From: Gleimia europaea
Lineage (GTDB): Bacteria; Actinomycetota; Actinomycetes; Actinomycetales; Actinomycetaceae
Assembly: GCA_002871995.1 (NCBI GenBank)
Contig: PNHW01000002.1
Coordinates: 205,462 to 269,461 of the forward strand
DNA length: 64,000 bases
Direction: 5' to 3'
The notes under the pieces were generated by a model. The model ran no database searches, was not told where the DNA came from, and worked only from the letters and a program-made list of their open reading frames with translations. Of this stretch, positions 39,449 to 48,035 are shown in pieces. The translations under genes were made by a program, and so were the position numbers. The stretch's first letter is position 1. The number at the start of each line of letters is the position of its first letter.

Positions 39449-40144
39449 ATGCCTAGCGACCGCGTCCAACGAGCGACAACGATGATTCTTGACGCAATCG
39501 TTTCAAAGAAGTTCAAAGTTGGTGAGGCCCTCCCTCCTGAGATTGAGCTTGCGGAGTGGTTGCAAGTTGCGCGTCCAACGATGCGGGAGGCTGTGCGAAC
39601 ACTTACTGAGCGTGGTGTAGTAAACGTGGTGCACGGCCGTGGAACGTTTGTAGTTGACCCGGCCGAGTGGACGGACCTCAGTTCGATTATTTGGTGGATC
39701 TCGCAAACGTCGTCTCCAAAAGAGCTGGGAATGTACCTTTCGGAAGTTCGTCGAATGCTAGAGGTTGGCGCATGCGGTTTAGCTGCAGAACGCCGCGTTG
39801 ATGCCGATATAGAGCACTTGCGACAAAAACTAGATGAATATGATGCCGCCAGCGAGCAGGGCGACATAGAGGCGGCTACTCGCGCCGACCTCGAGTTCCA
39901 TCAAGCCATCTTAAGCGCCTCTAAAAACCCTTTCCTAGCTTCGATCATGACCCCGCTTTCTACTGCTCTCCATGATTCTCGACTTCTCACAACCTCTGTT
40001 CCTCAGATTCGCAAGCGGGCTAGGCATCACCATTTTGAGATTTTGGAGGCCATCGAACAATCCGATGCGCAAAGGGCGAAGGATGCGATGCGAGCTCACA
40101 TGACTCAGACGAGTTCTGACATTGAGACACACCTGTCGGATTAA
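39449..40144 (+). CDS. FadR-type GntR regulator of the sugar-acid operon
   Basis: The 231-residue protein has an N-terminal GntR winged helix (VGEALPPEIELAEWLQVARP; TMREAVRTLTERGVVNVVHG; RGTFV) and a C-terminal FCD all-helical ligand domain, with metal/ligand residues in RADLEFHQAIL and RHHHFEILEAIE. FCD regulators sense small carboxylates. It lies just upstream of a four-carbon sugar-acid kinase and dehydrogenase, whose promoter carries an inverted repeat at 40297, so it most likely represses that operon until its sugar acid is bound. GAGG precedes the start. Confidence 0.9.
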   Translation: MPSDRVQRATTMILDAIVSKKFKVGEALPPEIELAEWLQVARPTMREAVRTLTERGVVNVVHGRGTFVVDPAEWTDLSSIIWWISQTSSPKELGMYLSEVRRMLEVGACGLAAERRVDADIEHLRQKLDEYDAASEQGDIEAATRADLEFHQAILSASKNPFLASIMTPLSTALHDSRLLTTSVPQIRKRARHHHFEILEAIEQSDAQRAKDAMRAHMTQTSSDIETHLSD

Positions 40145-40259
40145 CTCGTTAGAGGCTCAAAACACTCATTCACGCCCGCCTGATGCTTTAGCGCACGCTG
40201 CGGTCGGATAGCGATTTATCCCTTTGCCCTGCACCGTTGAAGCTTCATTCGTTGAAACC

Positions 40260-40317
40260 TTGACACCTCAACCGGGTAAACCTATTCTTAAATTGTCTTA
40301 GACCTCTGACGTCTAAG
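40260..40317 (+). promoter_or_regulatory. Promoter and GntR operator of the sugar-acid operon
   Basis: TTGACA (40260-40265), 17 bases, TATTCT (40283-40288) is a strong promoter. Directly after it, CTTAGAC (40297-40303) and GTCTAAG (40311-40317) form an inverted repeat across the expected transcription start, with a second nested pair AGACCT / AGGTCT. Repressor binding there would block the promoter. Confidence 0.7.
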
Positions 40318-40348
40318 GTCTCTAGAGTTTCAACAAAGGAGTTGTTGC

Positions 40349-41782
40349 ATGAAGACGCTAGCTGAACTAACTGCGGCACATCCGCCGGCCGTGAACGTCG
40401 ACGCGCAACGAGTGCGTGATGAAAACGCTCGGACCTCGCCGCCCATCCTTGTGGTGCTCGATGATGACCCTACCGGTACACAGTCCGTATCCGACTTGCC
40501 TGTACTAACGTCCTGGGAGCCCGAAGACCTCGAATGGGGATTCAGCACGGGAAAACCAGCTATCTACGTGATGACAAACTCCCGTTCCCTCTCCCCCGAA
40601 GATGCGAAGCAGATAAATCGCGAGGTAGTCGAGTCCGCTTACAAGGCGATCAAAAAACACGATGGTCTGGAAATCAGTTTTGTATCCAGATCTGATTCAA
40701 CGCTACGCGGTCATTTCCCGCTTGAGCCGAACACTCTAGCCGACGCGATGAAAGAGCAGACGGGGCGCGACGTTGATGGCATCGTAGTTCTTCCCGCGTT
40801 TGCAGATGCTGGCAGGATCACGGTAGACGGGATCCACTATGCGGGGTCTGAGGCTGATGGTTTCACGCCTGTGGGTGAAACCGAGTTCGCCAAAGACGCA
40901 ACGTTCGGTTTCAGTTCCTCGGCGTTGGCCGCGTGGATTGAAGAAAAAACAGGCGGTGCTACAAAGGCCAGCGACGTCATTGCAATCGACTTAACGACAC
41001 TTCGAACCGATCTTGACGCTGTCGTCGAAAAGTTGCGTGCCGCTAAAAACAGGCAGCCGATCATTTGCGATTCTGTCACTGAAGATGACCTGCGGCTCCT
41101 TTCGCTTGCGCTGAATCAGGCAGAAGCTGCCGGCTCAACTTTTCTATACCGAGTTGGCCCCCCATTTGTCAGGGCCCGCATCGGACAAGATCCTAAATCC
41201 CCGCTTACAACAAAAGAGGTGGAAGAATCCCGACAGGGACGAAGCACTGTGCCAGGCGGGCTGATCGTTATCGGAAGCCACGTAGATCTAACCACTCGTC
41301 AGTTGAACTATTTGCGCGACAACGTTGAACTGGAAGAGTATGAGATCGATGTTCAAAAAATTCTTGATGACAACGCCAGAGATTCGCATATCGCCGATGT
41401 TATAAACAGTGCGATTTCGGGTCTTGATAACGGCCACGTTGTTGTTCGAACATCGCGCAAACTGGTGCGAGGTAACGATGGTGCTTCATCACTTGAAATC
41501 TCCCGACGGGTATCAGCAGCGGTTGTCGACGTCGTGCGAGGAATCGTTGGACGCACCACTCCTCGATTCGTGATTGCTAAAGGTGGAATCACTTCATCTG
41601 ACGTGGCTTCGAAGGGATTGGGCATTAGGCGCGCAACCGTTATCGGCCCCATGCTTCCCGGAATTGTTTCACTTTGGAGCGGACAGAACGAGCCTGCTCG
41701 CGGCATTCCTTACATTGTTTTCGCAGGCAATGTGGGCAACGAAACTTCACTGGCCGCCGTCGTAGAAAAACTTTCAAACTAA
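40349..41782 (+). CDS. Four-carbon acid sugar kinase family protein (DUF1537)
   Basis: The 477-residue protein shows the family layout: N-terminal domain with VVLDDDPTGTQSV and FVSRSDSTLRGHFPLEP, and C-terminal nucleotide-binding domain with VVRTSRKL, FVIAKGGITSSDVASKGLGI and YIVFAGNVGNETSL. Members such as OtnK and DtnK phosphorylate threonate or erythronate derivatives. AAAGGA sits eight bases before ATG 40349. The dehydrogenase follows after 27 bases. The aldolase (OtnC) and isomerase (OtnI) that complete known pathways are not in the window, so the substrate is undecided. Confidence 0.88.
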   Translation: MKTLAELTAAHPPAVNVDAQRVRDENARTSPPILVVLDDDPTGTQSVSDLPVLTSWEPEDLEWGFSTGKPAIYVMTNSRSLSPEDAKQINREVVESAYKAIKKHDGLEISFVSRSDSTLRGHFPLEPNTLADAMKEQTGRDVDGIVVLPAFADAGRITVDGIHYAGSEADGFTPVGETEFAKDATFGFSSSALAAWIEEKTGGATKASDVIAIDLTTLRTDLDAVVEKLRAAKNRQPIICDSVTEDDLRLLSLALNQAEAAGSTFLYRVGPPFVRARIGQDPKSPLTTKEVEESRQGRSTVPGGLIVIGSHVDLTTRQLNYLRDNVELEEYEIDVQKILDDNARDSHIADVINSAISGLDNGHVVVRTSRKLVRGNDGASSLEISRRVSAAVVDVVRGIVGRTTPRFVIAKGGITSSDVASKGLGIRRATVIGPMLPGIVSLWSGQNEPARGIPYIVFAGNVGNETSLAAVVEKLSN

Positions 41783-41809
41783 TCTTCTAAGGATCAAAGG
41801 AGATCAAAA

Positions 41810-42694
41810 ATGTCTAAGAAAATCGCTGTTTTGGGACTTGGCGCTATGGGCCTGCCCATCGCCACTAACCTGAACAAAAAGTTTGCGGTTACCGGTTTCG
41901 ACCCCGTTGCAGAGCGAACCTCACTTGCTGCAGATGCCGGTATAGCTACGTTTTCGTCGGCGCGCGAGGCGGCCAACGGCGCAGATTTCGTTGTACTGGC
42001 TGTACGTAACCAGGCGCAGCTTGACAACGCTCTTTACGGCGAGGACGGCGTCGTAGCGGTGCTCAACGAGGGAGCTACCATCATCTTGACTTCAACTGTC
42101 GGTGTCGACGTCGCCTCTAATGCCCAGGAACCTCTTTCACAAAAGGGTATCGGTTTGGTCGATGCCCCCGTGTCAGGCGGCCCCGTGCGCGCAGGTGAGG
42201 GAGACCTTCTGGTAGTTGTCGGTGCGGTTCCCGAGGTATACGAGAGGGCACTACCTGTACTTGAGGAAATGGCCGGAACTCTCGTTAAAGTTGGCGACAC
42301 GGCCGGCAAGGGACAGGCCATGAAGACTGTAAACCAGCTACTCTGCGGCGTTCATATCGCAGCGGCTGGCGAGGCACTCGCACTAGCGCGAAAGCTTGAG
42401 CTTGACGTCCCCCAGGCACTCCATGCTCTCATGTCAGGCGCGGCAGCATCGTTTATGCTCGGGGACCGCGGCGAGCGTATGTTGCGGGCGTACGAAGAAG
42501 AGGACGTCGAAGTTAAATCGCGCCTCGACATTTTTGTGAAGGATATGGGAATCGTCACGGATGCCGCTAAATCAGTTGGTTTGGCCGTTCCGGTGGCGGC
42601 AGCCGCGCAGCAGGAATACCTCATCGGGGTTGCTCAGGGCATGGCCGCGAAAGATGACTCGTCTGTAATCCGCGTGGTGGCACCGCAGGCTTAA
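41810..42694 (+). CDS. NAD-dependent beta-hydroxyacid dehydrogenase (LtnD-like)
   Basis: The 294-residue enzyme has the Rossmann motif IAVLGLGAMGLPIATNL at 5-21, the substrate-binding DAPVSGGPVRAGEG (about 119-132), and the catalytic lysine in KTVNQLLCGVHIAAAGEA. These are the signatures of the 3-hydroxyisobutyrate/L-threonate dehydrogenase family. Coupling with a DUF1537 kinase points to oxidation of a four-carbon sugar acid at C2 before phosphorylation, as in LtnD-OtnK pairs. AAAGGAG precedes the start and the operon ends with a perfect hairpin. Confidence 0.9.
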   Translation: MSKKIAVLGLGAMGLPIATNLNKKFAVTGFDPVAERTSLAADAGIATFSSAREAANGADFVVLAVRNQAQLDNALYGEDGVVAVLNEGATIILTSTVGVDVASNAQEPLSQKGIGLVDAPVSGGPVRAGEGDLLVVVGAVPEVYERALPVLEEMAGTLVKVGDTAGKGQAMKTVNQLLCGVHIAAAGEALALARKLELDVPQALHALMSGAAASFMLGDRGERMLRAYEEEDVEVKSRLDIFVKDMGIVTDAAKSVGLAVPVAAAAQQEYLIGVAQGMAAKDDSSVIRVVAPQA

Positions 42695-42727
42695 CAGGTT
42701 AGCCCGAATGCTTCTTCGTTGAAATCT

Positions 42728-42773
42728 AAATAGTTTAGGCTCTCAACCGTTAGGTTGAGAGCCTAAACTATTT
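42728..42773. terminator. Bidirectional terminator between sugar-acid operon and glgP
   Basis: A perfect 21-base stem, starting AAATAGTTTAGGCTC, with loop GTTA and A/T runs at both ends separates convergent genes. Confidence 0.92.
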
Positions 42774-42780
42774 TCGCGTG

Positions 42781-45141
42781 TTAGATCTTGGTCGGTTCGA
42801 TCTTCCACACTTCGTTTGCGTAGTCACGGATGGTGCGGTCAGAAGAGAAGCGACCAGACTCGGTGATGTTCTTCCAAGTCATTGCCGCCCACTTCTTGCG
42901 GTCCGCGTAGTCGTTAGCCATCTGGTCGCGCACCTTGCGGTAGTCCTCAAAGTCGCCGAGCAGGTAGTACATGTCGGCCGGCTCATAGCCGTTGGTGTTG
43001 AGGAGGGACCAGCGCAGATCGTGGAACATTCCGGTACCACCGTCGTCCAAAGTGCCGTCGGTGAATGCGTCGAGCACGCGGCGCAAGCCCGGAACGCTCT
43101 CGTACTGGTGGCGCGGGTCGTAAGTGCGTCGAAGCTCGGGGAGCTCCTCTTCACGCGCACCAAAGATGTAAGCGTTGTCGTAGCCAACCGAATCCACGAT
43201 CTCCACGTTTGCTCCGTCGAGCGTACCAAGGGTCAGGGCGCCATTCATCATGAACTTCATGTTCGAGGTGCCGGACGCCTCCTTACCTGCGGTAGAAATC
43301 TGCTCTGAAACGTCTGCTGCCGGGATGATCTTCTCAGCGGGCGAAACATTGTAGTTCTCCACGAATACGACCTTCAGAATCTTCGAGACTTCAGGATCGT
43401 TGTTGACTAGGCGGCCAACTTCGTTGATCAACTTGATAATCGCCTTGGCACGCACATAGCCGGGCGCCGCCTTAGCACCAAAAATGAATACGCGCGGCGG
43501 AATATCTGCCTTCGGGTCATCCTTTAGACGGAAGTACAGGTCAAGCACGTACATGATGTTGAGCAACTGACGCTTGTACTCGTGGAGGCGCTTGATCTGA
43601 ACGTCAAAGATCGCATCCGGATCAATGTCAATACCCTGACGGTTCTTGATCCACTTCGCGAAATCAACCTTATTTGCGTGCTTGATTTCGTTCAGACGAT
43701 CATAGATTTCGTCGTTGCCGGCGTCTGCATACTTCTTCAACACATCGAGGTCACGCACCCACTCATCTCCGCCAGTCACTTCAGTGAGGAGGGCGGCGAG
43801 GCGCGGGTTGCACTGGTTAAGCCAGCGACGCGGCGTTACACCGTTGGTCTTGTTGTTGAACTTCTCCGGCCAAATGTCGTGCCATTCGCCAAGCGTTTCA
43901 CGCTTGATGATCTCTGTGTGGAGGGCCGCAACGCCGTTAATGGAGTAGGACGCGTAGCAAGCAATCCACGCCATGTGCACAACACCGTTGGATACGGGAG
44001 CCATGTAGTTGATTCGACCGTCATCGAGGCCGAGCTCCTTCATCTCCATACGGAAGCGACGATCGATCTCCCAAACGATCTCCATGATGCGCGGGAATAG
44101 GCGATCAAAAATCGAGATCTCCCAAGTCTCCAACGCTTCAGCGAGGACCGTGTGGTTGGTGTAGGCGAATGTCTTAGAAACAATCTTCCAAGCTTCAACC
44201 CAGCCGAGGTCATGCTCATCCATCAGCAGGCGCATGAGCTCTGGAATAGCGAGCACCGGGTGCGTATCGTTCAGCTGCACCGAGTTGTACTGTGCAAAGT
44301 TCTCAAACGTGCCATGCACTTCCAGGTGGTTCTCAACGATTTCCTGCAACGAAGCAGAGACAAAGAAGTACTGCTGGCGTACGCGCAACACCTTGCCTTC
44401 ATACGTGGTGTCGTTCGGGTAGAGCACGCGAGAAATGTCGTGTGTGCGCTCGCGGTCCACGATAGCGTCGGTGAAGCGCTGCGAGTTGAATGCGTCGTAG
44501 TCGAACTCTTCCATCGGCTCGGCCTTCCACAGGCGGAGCGTGCCAACGTTCTTCGTGCCATAGCCGGTGATCGGCATGTCGTATGGAACAGCCCTTACCT
44601 TGAGGTCGGCGTAGTCAACGATACGCATTTCTTCCTCATGGCGAATGACCAGCGGGTATCCCTCTTCCATCCAGGAGTCGGGATGCTCGGTCTGGAAACC
44701 ATTACGGAACTCTTGCTTGAAAAGCCCGTAGCGGTACAGGATGCCGTAACCTACTGCGGGGAGGTCCTGAGTTGCGCAAGAATCCAGGAAGCATGCTGCT
44801 AGACGTCCAAGGCCACCATTTCCGAGGGCAGCGTCGGGTTCCTCTTCGAGGATCTGTGACAGATCTTGACCAAATGCTTTTGCAGCCTCTTCGGCCTGAT
44901 CTACCAGGCCAAGGTTGAGGAGGTTGTTAAGTAGGGCTCGGCCCATGAGGAATTCAGCGGAGAAGTAGTGCTGACGCCTTCCCTTGCGGTAGAGCTCTTT
45001 GGTTGCGTACCAGTTGTCAGCAATCTGGTCTACCACTGATGCGGATAGTCCTTGCCAGAACTCCATCGGAGTTGAAACTGCCGGGGGCCGTCCAGAGACG
45101 GCGCGAACCGCTCCAGCGGATGCCGTCGTAAAGTCGGTCAT
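42781..45141 (-). CDS. glgP: Glycogen phosphorylase
   Basis: The 786-residue enzyme releases glucose-1-phosphate from glycogen. Landmarks are GLGRLAACFLDSCATQDLPA, NDTHPVLAIPELMRLL, TNGVTPRRWL, IKRLHEYKRQLLNIMYV and the pyridoxal-phosphate site KEASGTSNMKFMMNGALTLG with its lysine. Length and motifs fit the bacterial family; allosteric N-terminal extensions of eukaryotic enzymes are absent. No other glycogen genes are nearby. It is monocistronic between two terminators. Confidence 0.97.
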   Translation of the reverse strand: MTDFTTASAGAVRAVSGRPPAVSTPMEFWQGLSASVVDQIADNWYATKELYRKGRRQHYFSAEFLMGRALLNNLLNLGLVDQAEEAAKAFGQDLSQILEEEPDAALGNGGLGRLAACFLDSCATQDLPAVGYGILYRYGLFKQEFRNGFQTEHPDSWMEEGYPLVIRHEEEMRIVDYADLKVRAVPYDMPITGYGTKNVGTLRLWKAEPMEEFDYDAFNSQRFTDAIVDRERTHDISRVLYPNDTTYEGKVLRVRQQYFFVSASLQEIVENHLEVHGTFENFAQYNSVQLNDTHPVLAIPELMRLLMDEHDLGWVEAWKIVSKTFAYTNHTVLAEALETWEISIFDRLFPRIMEIVWEIDRRFRMEMKELGLDDGRINYMAPVSNGVVHMAWIACYASYSINGVAALHTEIIKRETLGEWHDIWPEKFNNKTNGVTPRRWLNQCNPRLAALLTEVTGGDEWVRDLDVLKKYADAGNDEIYDRLNEIKHANKVDFAKWIKNRQGIDIDPDAIFDVQIKRLHEYKRQLLNIMYVLDLYFRLKDDPKADIPPRVFIFGAKAAPGYVRAKAIIKLINEVGRLVNNDPEVSKILKVVFVENYNVSPAEKIIPAADVSEQISTAGKEASGTSNMKFMMNGALTLGTLDGANVEIVDSVGYDNAYIFGAREEELPELRRTYDPRHQYESVPGLRRVLDAFTDGTLDDGGTGMFHDLRWSLLNTNGYEPADMYYLLGDFEDYRKVRDQMANDYADRKKWAAMTWKNITESGRFSSDRTIRDYANEVWKIEPTKI

Positions 45142-45293
45142 TCGTTATCCTTCCAAAGTGAACAGACTCGCCAAACCGTTTCAGCCAAGCGAGCTTGAAC
45201 ATCGTCGCTAGTTTATCGAGATGGCGTCCATTGCTCGAATTCTCCAATGCAATAAAGCCCCGTTTTGTGCTCAAAGACACCCGTAAAAAGCGC

Positions 45294-45407
45294 TCAGTCG
45301 TTGTACGGGCCTGGAATGCCACCGCTGTTATTGAATGCGGAGATAAATAACCGAACAATGGTGATGAGAATCCAGGCCGGTGCAAGCATCAGTGAATAGG
45401 CGATCAT
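45294..45407 (-). CDS. Possible 37-residue membrane peptide
   Basis: A short frame on the minus strand starts at ATG 45407 and ends with TGA at 45294-45296. Its product is amphipathic then hydrophobic: MIAYSLMLAPAWILITIVRL, FISAFNNSGG, IPGPYND. It occupies the otherwise empty 400-base gap between glgP and tRNA-Ser. The upstream purines (GAAGTGG) make only a weak ribosome site. Plausible as a small membrane protein, but only conservation could confirm it. Confidence 0.45.
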   Translation of the reverse strand: MIAYSLMLAPAWILITIVRLFISAFNNSGGIPGPYND

Positions 45408-45497
45408 GGGGCCACTTCTCTTCTGCGTTGCGCTTGTTCCACCTCTTCTATTTCACGGCTCCAGCAGATCAGAGGGGTGGGAGGGGCGCCATAACAA

Positions 45498-45536
45498 AAA
45501 TCTCGCGGCATATGCAGAACATATGTCGCGAGATTT
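45498..45536. terminator. Terminator after tRNA-Ser
   Basis: AAATCTCGCGgCATATG and CATATGtCGCGAGATTT pair with one mismatch around a CAGAA loop, eight bases beyond the 3' end of tRNA-Ser on the minus strand. Confidence 0.85.
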
Positions 45537-45543
45537 CATTCGG

Positions 45544-45629
45544 CGGTAGCGGTGGGATTTGAACCCACGGTGGCTATTAACCACACAGCATTTCGAGTGC
45601 TGCACCTTCGGCCGCTCGGACACGCTACC
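45544..45629 (-). tRNA. tRNA-Ser (CGA anticodon)
   Basis: The 86-base minus-strand sequence has acceptor arms GGTAGCG / CGCTACC, discriminator G, a D-arm GTCCGAGCGGCCGAAGGTGC, anticodon loop CTCGAAA (CGA), a long variable arm typical of class II tRNAs (GTGGTTAATAGCCAC) and T-arm GTGGGTTCAAATCCCAC. CCA is not encoded. Confidence 0.95.
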
Positions 45630-45654
45630 TTTGGACTTTCATCCGGCCCTCATA

Positions 45655-46293
45655 CTACATGGTGCGACGCGTTGAGAAAAACCCGCGGAGTTGAATTTCG
45701 CATTCCGTGCGCAAAATCTCGGGAATTACCTCCACCTGGTGGTTGAGACGCGAATCGCGAACCACATCTCGAATTGATCCTGCAGCCCCTGCCTTTGGAT
45801 CCCACGCGCCCATCACTAGGCGTTTTACGCGCGCGTTCACTATTGCGCCGGCACACATTGTGCACGGCTCAAGAGTGACCACAAGGGTGAGGTCATCTAG
45901 CCTCCACGTGCCGCGGAGTTTCGCGGCATCGCGTAGCGCACTGATTTCGGCGTGGCCGGCAGGATCGGATTCCGCTTCTCGAGTGTTCCACCCCTCCCCC
46001 AGGATCGTGCCCCACTCGTCGATCACAACAGCCCCAACGGGCACGTCTCCCGCGGCTCGCGCCCGGTCAGCCAGGTAGAGGGCGCGGCTCATAGCGTTTT
46101 CGTAGATGGATTTCATTTCCGAGGGCGTGGGCGGGTTCCTGCGCTCCCCACGTGCACTCAGAGTTTTGGTGCGTGCCTCTTGCTCAGCCAGCCGAGCCCT
46201 GGCCCTGGCTTGTTTTTCGGCTTGCTCAAGGTGTGCTTTGAGGTTTTGGGTGCCGTGTATCTCTACCCGACTCGGAAATGAATGATCAGCCAT
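45655..46293 (-). CDS. tadA: tRNA adenosine(34) deaminase
   Basis: The deaminase domain (from about residue 60, MKSIYENAMSRALYLADRAR) contains HAEISAL with the zinc His and catalytic Glu, and LEPCTMCAGAI with the two zinc cysteines. It converts A34 to inosine in tRNA-Arg(ACG); that tRNA is present at 60402. The open frame adds 59 N-terminal residues, highly charged (EQAEKQARARARLAEQEART). A TAAAAT hexamer eight bases before ATG 46293 would permit a leaderless long form; otherwise ATG 46116 gives a normal-sized enzyme of about 153 residues. tRNA-Ser lies 25 bases downstream. Confidence 0.92.
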   Translation of the reverse strand: MADHSFPSRVEIHGTQNLKAHLEQAEKQARARARLAEQEARTKTLSARGERRNPPTPSEMKSIYENAMSRALYLADRARAAGDVPVGAVVIDEWGTILGEGWNTREAESDPAGHAEISALRDAAKLRGTWRLDDLTLVVTLEPCTMCAGAIVNARVKRLVMGAWDPKAGAAGSIRDVVRDSRLNHQVEVIPEILRTECEIQLRGFFSTRRTM

Positions 46294-46374
46294 AATGCTT
46301 GATTTTAGCGAACTATTTGCAAAGAATGCCGCAAAGATTAACTTCCTCGTACCTGGTCAAGGTACGGTATAAGC

Positions 46375-47013
46375 ATGCGTTTACATGTTGCTGAACACCC
46401 CCTCATTGCTCACAAATTGACTGTTTTGCGTGACGAGAGGACGCCGTCTGCGACGTTCCGTCTTCTTGCTGACGAACTCGTTACGCTTCTTGCCTATGAA
46501 GGCACTCGCGACGTCCTGGTTGAGGACGTCGAAATTACGACTCCGGTTACTAAGACTGTTGGTAAGCAGATCACTGGTCCGCGTCCGCTGGTTGTGCCGA
46601 TTTTGCGTGCCGGTTTGGGCATGCTGGAGGGCATGACGCGGATGCTTCCAACCGCTGAAGTTGGCTTCCTCGGCATGAGGCGTGACCACGAGACGCTTGA
46701 GGTTGAGACTTACGCGAATCGTTTGCCCGATGACCTGTCGGGACGTCAGTGCTTCATTTTGGACCCGATGTTGGCTACCGGCCACACCATGGTTGCAGCA
46801 ATCAACTACTTGCTTGACCACGGTGCGCGCGATGTGACGTGCCTGTGTCTGCTGGCCGCTCCAGAAGGCTTGAAGACGGTTGAGGAGGCTGTTGGCGACC
46901 GCGCTAATGTGCAGATCGTAACCGCAGCTGTGGATGAGTGCTTGAACGAGAACGCTTACATTGTTCCCGGTTTGGGTGATGCGGGCGATCGCCTGTACGG
47001 AGTTTTGGACTAA
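46375..47013 (+). CDS. upp: Uracil phosphoribosyltransferase
   Basis: The 212-residue enzyme salvages uracil with PRPP to UMP. It begins [20 protein letters not shown], the standard start of the family, and has [20 protein letters not shown], the PRPP loop [20 protein letters not shown] and the uracil-binding [29 protein letters not shown]. It is divergent from tadA with an 81-base gap containing GTACC / GGTAC. A perfect hairpin follows. Confidence 0.97.
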   Translation: MRLHVAEHPLIAHKLTVLRDERTPSATFRLLADELVTLLAYEGTRDVLVEDVEITTPVTKTVGKQITGPRPLVVPILRAGLGMLEGMTRMLPTAEVGFLGMRRDHETLEVETYANRLPDDLSGRQCFILDPMLATGHTMVAAINYLLDHGARDVTCLCLLAAPEGLKTVEEAVGDRANVQIVTAAVDECLNENAYIVPGLGDAGDRLYGVLD

Positions 47014-47032
47014 TCGTTTCTTGTTGAGATAG

Positions 47033-47068
47033 AAGTTGAGCCCGGATCAAACGATCCGGGCTCAACTT
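47033..47068. terminator. Bidirectional terminator between upp and metQ
   Basis: AAGTTGAGCCCGGATC / GATCCGGGCTCAACTT with loop AAAC and a T run; it separates two convergent genes. Confidence 0.92.
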
Positions 47069-47098
47069 TTACCTATTCAGTCAGCTTCTCTCACGTTG

Positions 47099-47935
47099 TT
47101 AGAACGCGGGGATAACCGAGCCATCGGGCCAGGTGTCCTTGATGAACTGTGCAACTTCTGGCGAGTGCAGGAGCTTGTCAAGGGTCTGGATGGCCTCGTT
47201 GTTGTCATCTTCGGCGCGCCATACAAGGATGTTGACGTTCGGGGAGCCTTGAGGATTCTCTACGAGGAGAGCGTCCTTTGCAGAGGACAGGCCACCCTCT
47301 TCGGCGTAGTTACCATTGATGACCGCGATGTCAACGTCCGGGAGGGAACGCACTAGCTGCGGGCCTTCAACCTCAACGAACTCAACGTTCTTTAGCTTCT
47401 CGACGTTGAAGATCGTTGCGTCTTCACCTTCGGGAACCTTCACGATGCCGGCAACTGCAAGCAGGTCGAGGGCGCGGCCCTGATTCGCAGTGTCGTTAAT
47501 GATGCCGATCTTGGCGCCATCCTTGAGGTCGTCTAGCTTCTCAATCTTGTCGGAGTAGATCGCGAGGGGCTCCAGGTGGATGCCCTCGCCGTGCGAGAAG
47601 TCAACGCCTAGTTCCTTCTTCTGACCCTCGAGGTAAGGGACGGTCTGGTAGAAGTTAGCGTCGATATCACCGGACTTTAGGGCCTGGTTAGGGATGACAT
47701 AGTCGGTGTATTCAACGATGTTGAGATCAATGCCAGCGTCAGCAGCGAGCTCATCCTTAACGAACTTCAGGATCCGCGCGTGAGGTGCGGGGGAAGCTCC
47801 AACCGTGAGGGTGGTGACACCCTGTTCGGAAGCCGACTGGCTTTCAGTGCTGGTTTCTCCGCCGGAAGAGGAGCATCCTGCGAGGGTTAGGGCTAGCGCA
47901 GCTGCTGCTGCGGCAAATACACGGGTCTTACGCAT
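47099..47935 (-). CDS. metQ: Methionine ABC transporter substrate-binding lipoprotein
   Basis: ATG 47935 is taken as start (a TTG nine bases earlier is also in frame), giving 278 residues. The lipobox LTLAGC near residue 20 marks a lipoprotein. The NLPA/MetQ domain shows VGASPAPHARILKFVKDELA, VEYTDYVIPNQALKSGDIDA, NFYQTVPYLE and AVINGNYAEEGGLSSAKDAL. It binds methionine outside the membrane and hands it to MetI. Order metN-metI-metQ on the minus strand is standard. A 100-base gap separates it from metI. Confidence 0.93.
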   Translation of the reverse strand: MRKTRVFAAAAAALALTLAGCSSSGGETSTESQSASEQGVTTLTVGASPAPHARILKFVKDELAADAGIDLNIVEYTDYVIPNQALKSGDIDANFYQTVPYLEGQKKELGVDFSHGEGIHLEPLAIYSDKIEKLDDLKDGAKIGIINDTANQGRALDLLAVAGIVKVPEGEDATIFNVEKLKNVEFVEVEGPQLVRSLPDVDIAVINGNYAEEGGLSSAKDALLVENPQGSPNVNILVWRAEDDNNEAIQTLDKLLHSPEVAQFIKDTWPDGSVIPAF

Positions 47936-48035
47936 TGTAATCAAGTCTTTCTGTGTTCAAGTTTGAAATTTGTTGGAGTGCTGGCAAACGTGTTGCCCGG
48001 GAAGTCCAGGATTGTTATCCCGGCTGGTGGAGAGC

